DNA of 64,000 nucleotides, taken from NCBI GenBank assembly GCA_934317215.1, contig CAKREH010000012.1, positions 34,127 through 98,126 of the forward strand, written 5' to 3'. The stretch is from an uncultured Roseburia sp. (GTDB lineage: Bacteria > Bacillota > Clostridia > Lachnospirales > Lachnospiraceae). A model generated the notes under the pieces. It ran no database searches, had not been told where the DNA came from, and saw nothing but the letters and a program-made list of their open reading frames with translations. The translations under genes were made by a program, and so were the position numbers. Below are positions 62,563 to 64,000 of the stretch, piece by piece. Within the stretch, counting starts at the first letter, position 1, and the number at the start of each line of letters is the position of its first letter.

Positions 62563-63516
62563 TTACAAAACCTGCTCTGCCATCTCCTTTAAGATCTGTG
62601 CTGATTTCTGAAGCTGTTTCTGTTCATCCTTATCTAAAGAAATCGGAACCTGTCTCTCAATTCCGTTTTTTCCAACGATCGCCGGCATACTTAAAACAAC
62701 ATCCTCCACACCATACATTCCATGGATCATACCGGAAACCGGAAGAATGGACTTCTCATCGCGCACGATTGCTTCGCAGATCCTCTTTACAGACATCGCA
62801 ATTCCATAATAGGTCGCATTTTTCTTTGCAATGATTTCATAGGCACTGTTGCGCACATTTGCAGCAATGCGTTCCATCGAATCGTCATGATTGAAATGTC
62901 CGCGCATCTCGCAGAATGTATTTAACGGGATTCCCGATACATTTGCACTGCTCCATGCCGCGATCTCACTGTCACCGTGCTCCCCGATGATAAATGCATG
63001 CACGCTCCGGCTGTCCACGCCAAGATGCTCTCCCAGCTCATATTTTAAACGTGCCGTGTCAAGCACCGTACCGGAACCGATCACGCGGTTTTCCGGCATA
63101 CCGCTCAGCTTATGGGCTGTGTATGTAAGAATGTCTACCGGATTCGATACGATAAGCAGGATTCCCTGATAATCTCTTTTTGCAATCTCCGGGATAATAC
63201 TCTTAAAAATGCCGACGTTTTTCTGAACCAGATCCAGCCTCGTCTCACCCGGTTTCTGGTTTGCACCGGCTGTCACAACGATGATCGCTGCATCCATGAT
63301 ATCGTCATAACCGCCCGCATAAATTTTCATCGGTCTTGCAAATGGGATTCCGTGGGAAATATCCATTGCCTCCCCTTCCGCTTTCTCTGTATTTGCATCA
63401 ATCAAAACCATCTCGGAAAACAGACCGCTCTGCATCAGTCCAAACGCTGATGTCGCTCCTACAAATCCACATCCGATCACTGCCACTTTTCTGTTGTTTA
63501 ATTCTAACTGTTTCAT
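62563..63516 (-). CDS. ldh: L-lactate dehydrogenase
   Basis: 317 residues. NAD-binding GCGFVGATSAFGLMQSGL, substrate arginine in GETRLDLVQKN, VSNPVDILTY, catalytic histidine in FIIGEHGDSEIAAWS. Reduces pyruvate to L-lactate. The start at 63516 has GGAGG five bases upstream; the frame extends 25 codons upstream into a repeated leader but that part has no similarity. Confidence 0.95.
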   Translation of the reverse strand: MKQLELNNRKVAVIGCGFVGATSAFGLMQSGLFSEMVLIDANTEKAEGEAMDISHGIPFARPMKIYAGGYDDIMDAAIIVVTAGANQKPGETRLDLVQKNVGIFKSIIPEIAKRDYQGILLIVSNPVDILTYTAHKLSGMPENRVIGSGTVLDTARLKYELGEHLGVDSRSVHAFIIGEHGDSEIAAWSSANVSGIPLNTFCEMRGHFNHDDSMERIAANVRNSAYEIIAKKNATYYGIAMSVKRICEAIVRDEKSILPVSGMIHGMYGVEDVVLSMPAIVGKNGIERQVPISLDKDEQKQLQKSAQILKEMAEQVL

Positions 63517-63566
63517 GAAAACCTCCATTCTTACGCTGCTTTCTAATGAAAACAATGTTTTCATTT

Positions 63567-63627
63567 GCATCTTAAGTTTGTGCGCAAGCACAAATCCTGC
63601 GTGTGAAAAATCTTATTTTTCACACTG
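63567..63627 (-). repeat. Leader repeat R4, copy 2
   Basis: Nearly identical to 40549-40612, including the GTGTGAAAAAT/ATTTTTCACAC hairpin. Between it and the ldh start there is an extra ATGAAAAC-aat-GTTTTCAT hairpin. Confidence 0.7.
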
Positions 63628-63630
63628 ATG

Positions 63631-64000
63631 TCCTTGTCTCTGGTATTATATTAATGATACCTTTTGACCCTTTAATCATTTTAATTTATTTCGGTCAGAT
63701 TGTATGTTGTAATTACAACATTTATTTGAGAAAATATATCATGACTGTGTTATCAGAAAATTGAAAATCACTATCTTCCCCGGCATTCCACTAGAATAAA
63801 GAGTCGCTTGCGACTCTTTCGCGCCCTGGCGGTGCTGTTTACAGCTAACTTCTGCTCCGCGAGATGCGCATCCTGCCCGGAGGGCTTTTAAATTCATAGG
63901 TCGTAATTTCCTATGAAGATTCAGGTGTCAAAAGGTGGTTCATAACTTAGCGATTGTCAAATTGCACAAAGCCGAGACTGTTTTTGTGACTTTGGGAGAA
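63631..64000. other. Non-coding repeat-rich end of the window
   Basis: No gene is seen. It holds the palindrome AAGAGTCGCTTGCGACTCTT (63799-63818), a TTCATAGG/CCTATGAA hairpin (63894-63918) and a second copy of repeat R5 (63923-63970). Confidence 0.6.
63923..63970 (+). repeat. Dispersed repeat R5, copy 2
   Basis: Begins AGGTGTCAAAAGGTGGTTCA and ends CAAATTGCACAAA; matches 62443-62490. Confidence 0.65.

Overview
The window looks like chromosome of a low-GC, anaerobic, gut-type Firmicute of the Lachnospiraceae, most like Roseburia or a close relative. That placement is inference. It rests on AGGAGG-type ribosome binding sites throughout, a T-box, an FMN riboswitch, NADP-type glutamate dehydrogenase, DUF4321 and GerM-like lipoproteins, and several families of short dispersed repeats. 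No rRNA, tRNA, CRISPR array, complete transposase or integrase gene was seen.

1-16.1 kb: a selenium-dependent molybdenum hydroxylase (SDMH) locus, almost entirely on the minus strand. One arm holds a partial sigma-54-type regulator, ssnA, ygeY, ygeX and a three-subunit molybdenum hydroxylase. The other holds a DUF3343 Se/S-carrier-like protein, a divergent LysR regulator, a truncated acyl-CoA dehydratase activase, selD, a TusA-like protein, a YedE-type selenium transporter, a ModE-like regulator, a cysteine desulfurase, yedF, moaB and moaC. Together these can import selenium, make selenophosphate, handle Se/S and supply molybdopterin for a labile-selenium hydroxylase. Three units here (the hydroxylase, yedE and yedF) are each preceded by an intrinsic terminator within a short 5' leader. 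The yedE and yedF leaders share a promoter-plus-hairpin module, which looks like an undescribed regulatory element.

16.4-25 kb: an LTA-synthase-like sulfatase with a low-complexity tail, an SdpI-like protein, a Fic protein, and the riboflavin operon ribD-ribE-ribBA-ribH. The riboflavin operon is read from an FMN riboswitch followed by two tandem terminators and a duplicated repeat. 25-31.4 kb: a signalling operon of an HD-GYP response regulator and two large hybrid histidine kinases, one fused to a DegV domain. 31.5-37.8 kb: a CDF metal transporter, signal peptidase I, and an Fe-S/cysteine operon nifS-nifU-metY-cysK. The nifS promoter carries a perfect palindrome partly matched in the promoter of the Rrf2 gene near 45 kb.

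38-51.5 kb: ordinary genes (unknown protein, CNNM/CorC, short DtxR-like regulator, SulP transporter, two lipoproteins, MerR/MATE pair, CBS protein) plus a LeuA fused to an AraC-type DNA-binding domain under a leucine T-box. Intergenic repeats lie between them, including a 146-bp MITE-like element with 11-bp terminal inverted repeats, an 8-bp target duplication and a recognisable empty site.

52-57.3 kb: an accessory island next to gdhA. It carries a AAA+ ATPase and a subtilisin-like protease in the arrangement of the IetAS anti-phage system, an unrecognised third gene, a DUF3892 protein and a truncated ABC-2 permease. It is flanked by diverged direct repeats of the gdhA 3' region. 57.4-64 kb: gdhA, a secreted CAP-domain protein with a PTEN repeat linker, DUF4321, a decayed GH13/malG fragment, L-lactate dehydrogenase and a repeat-rich non-coding end.
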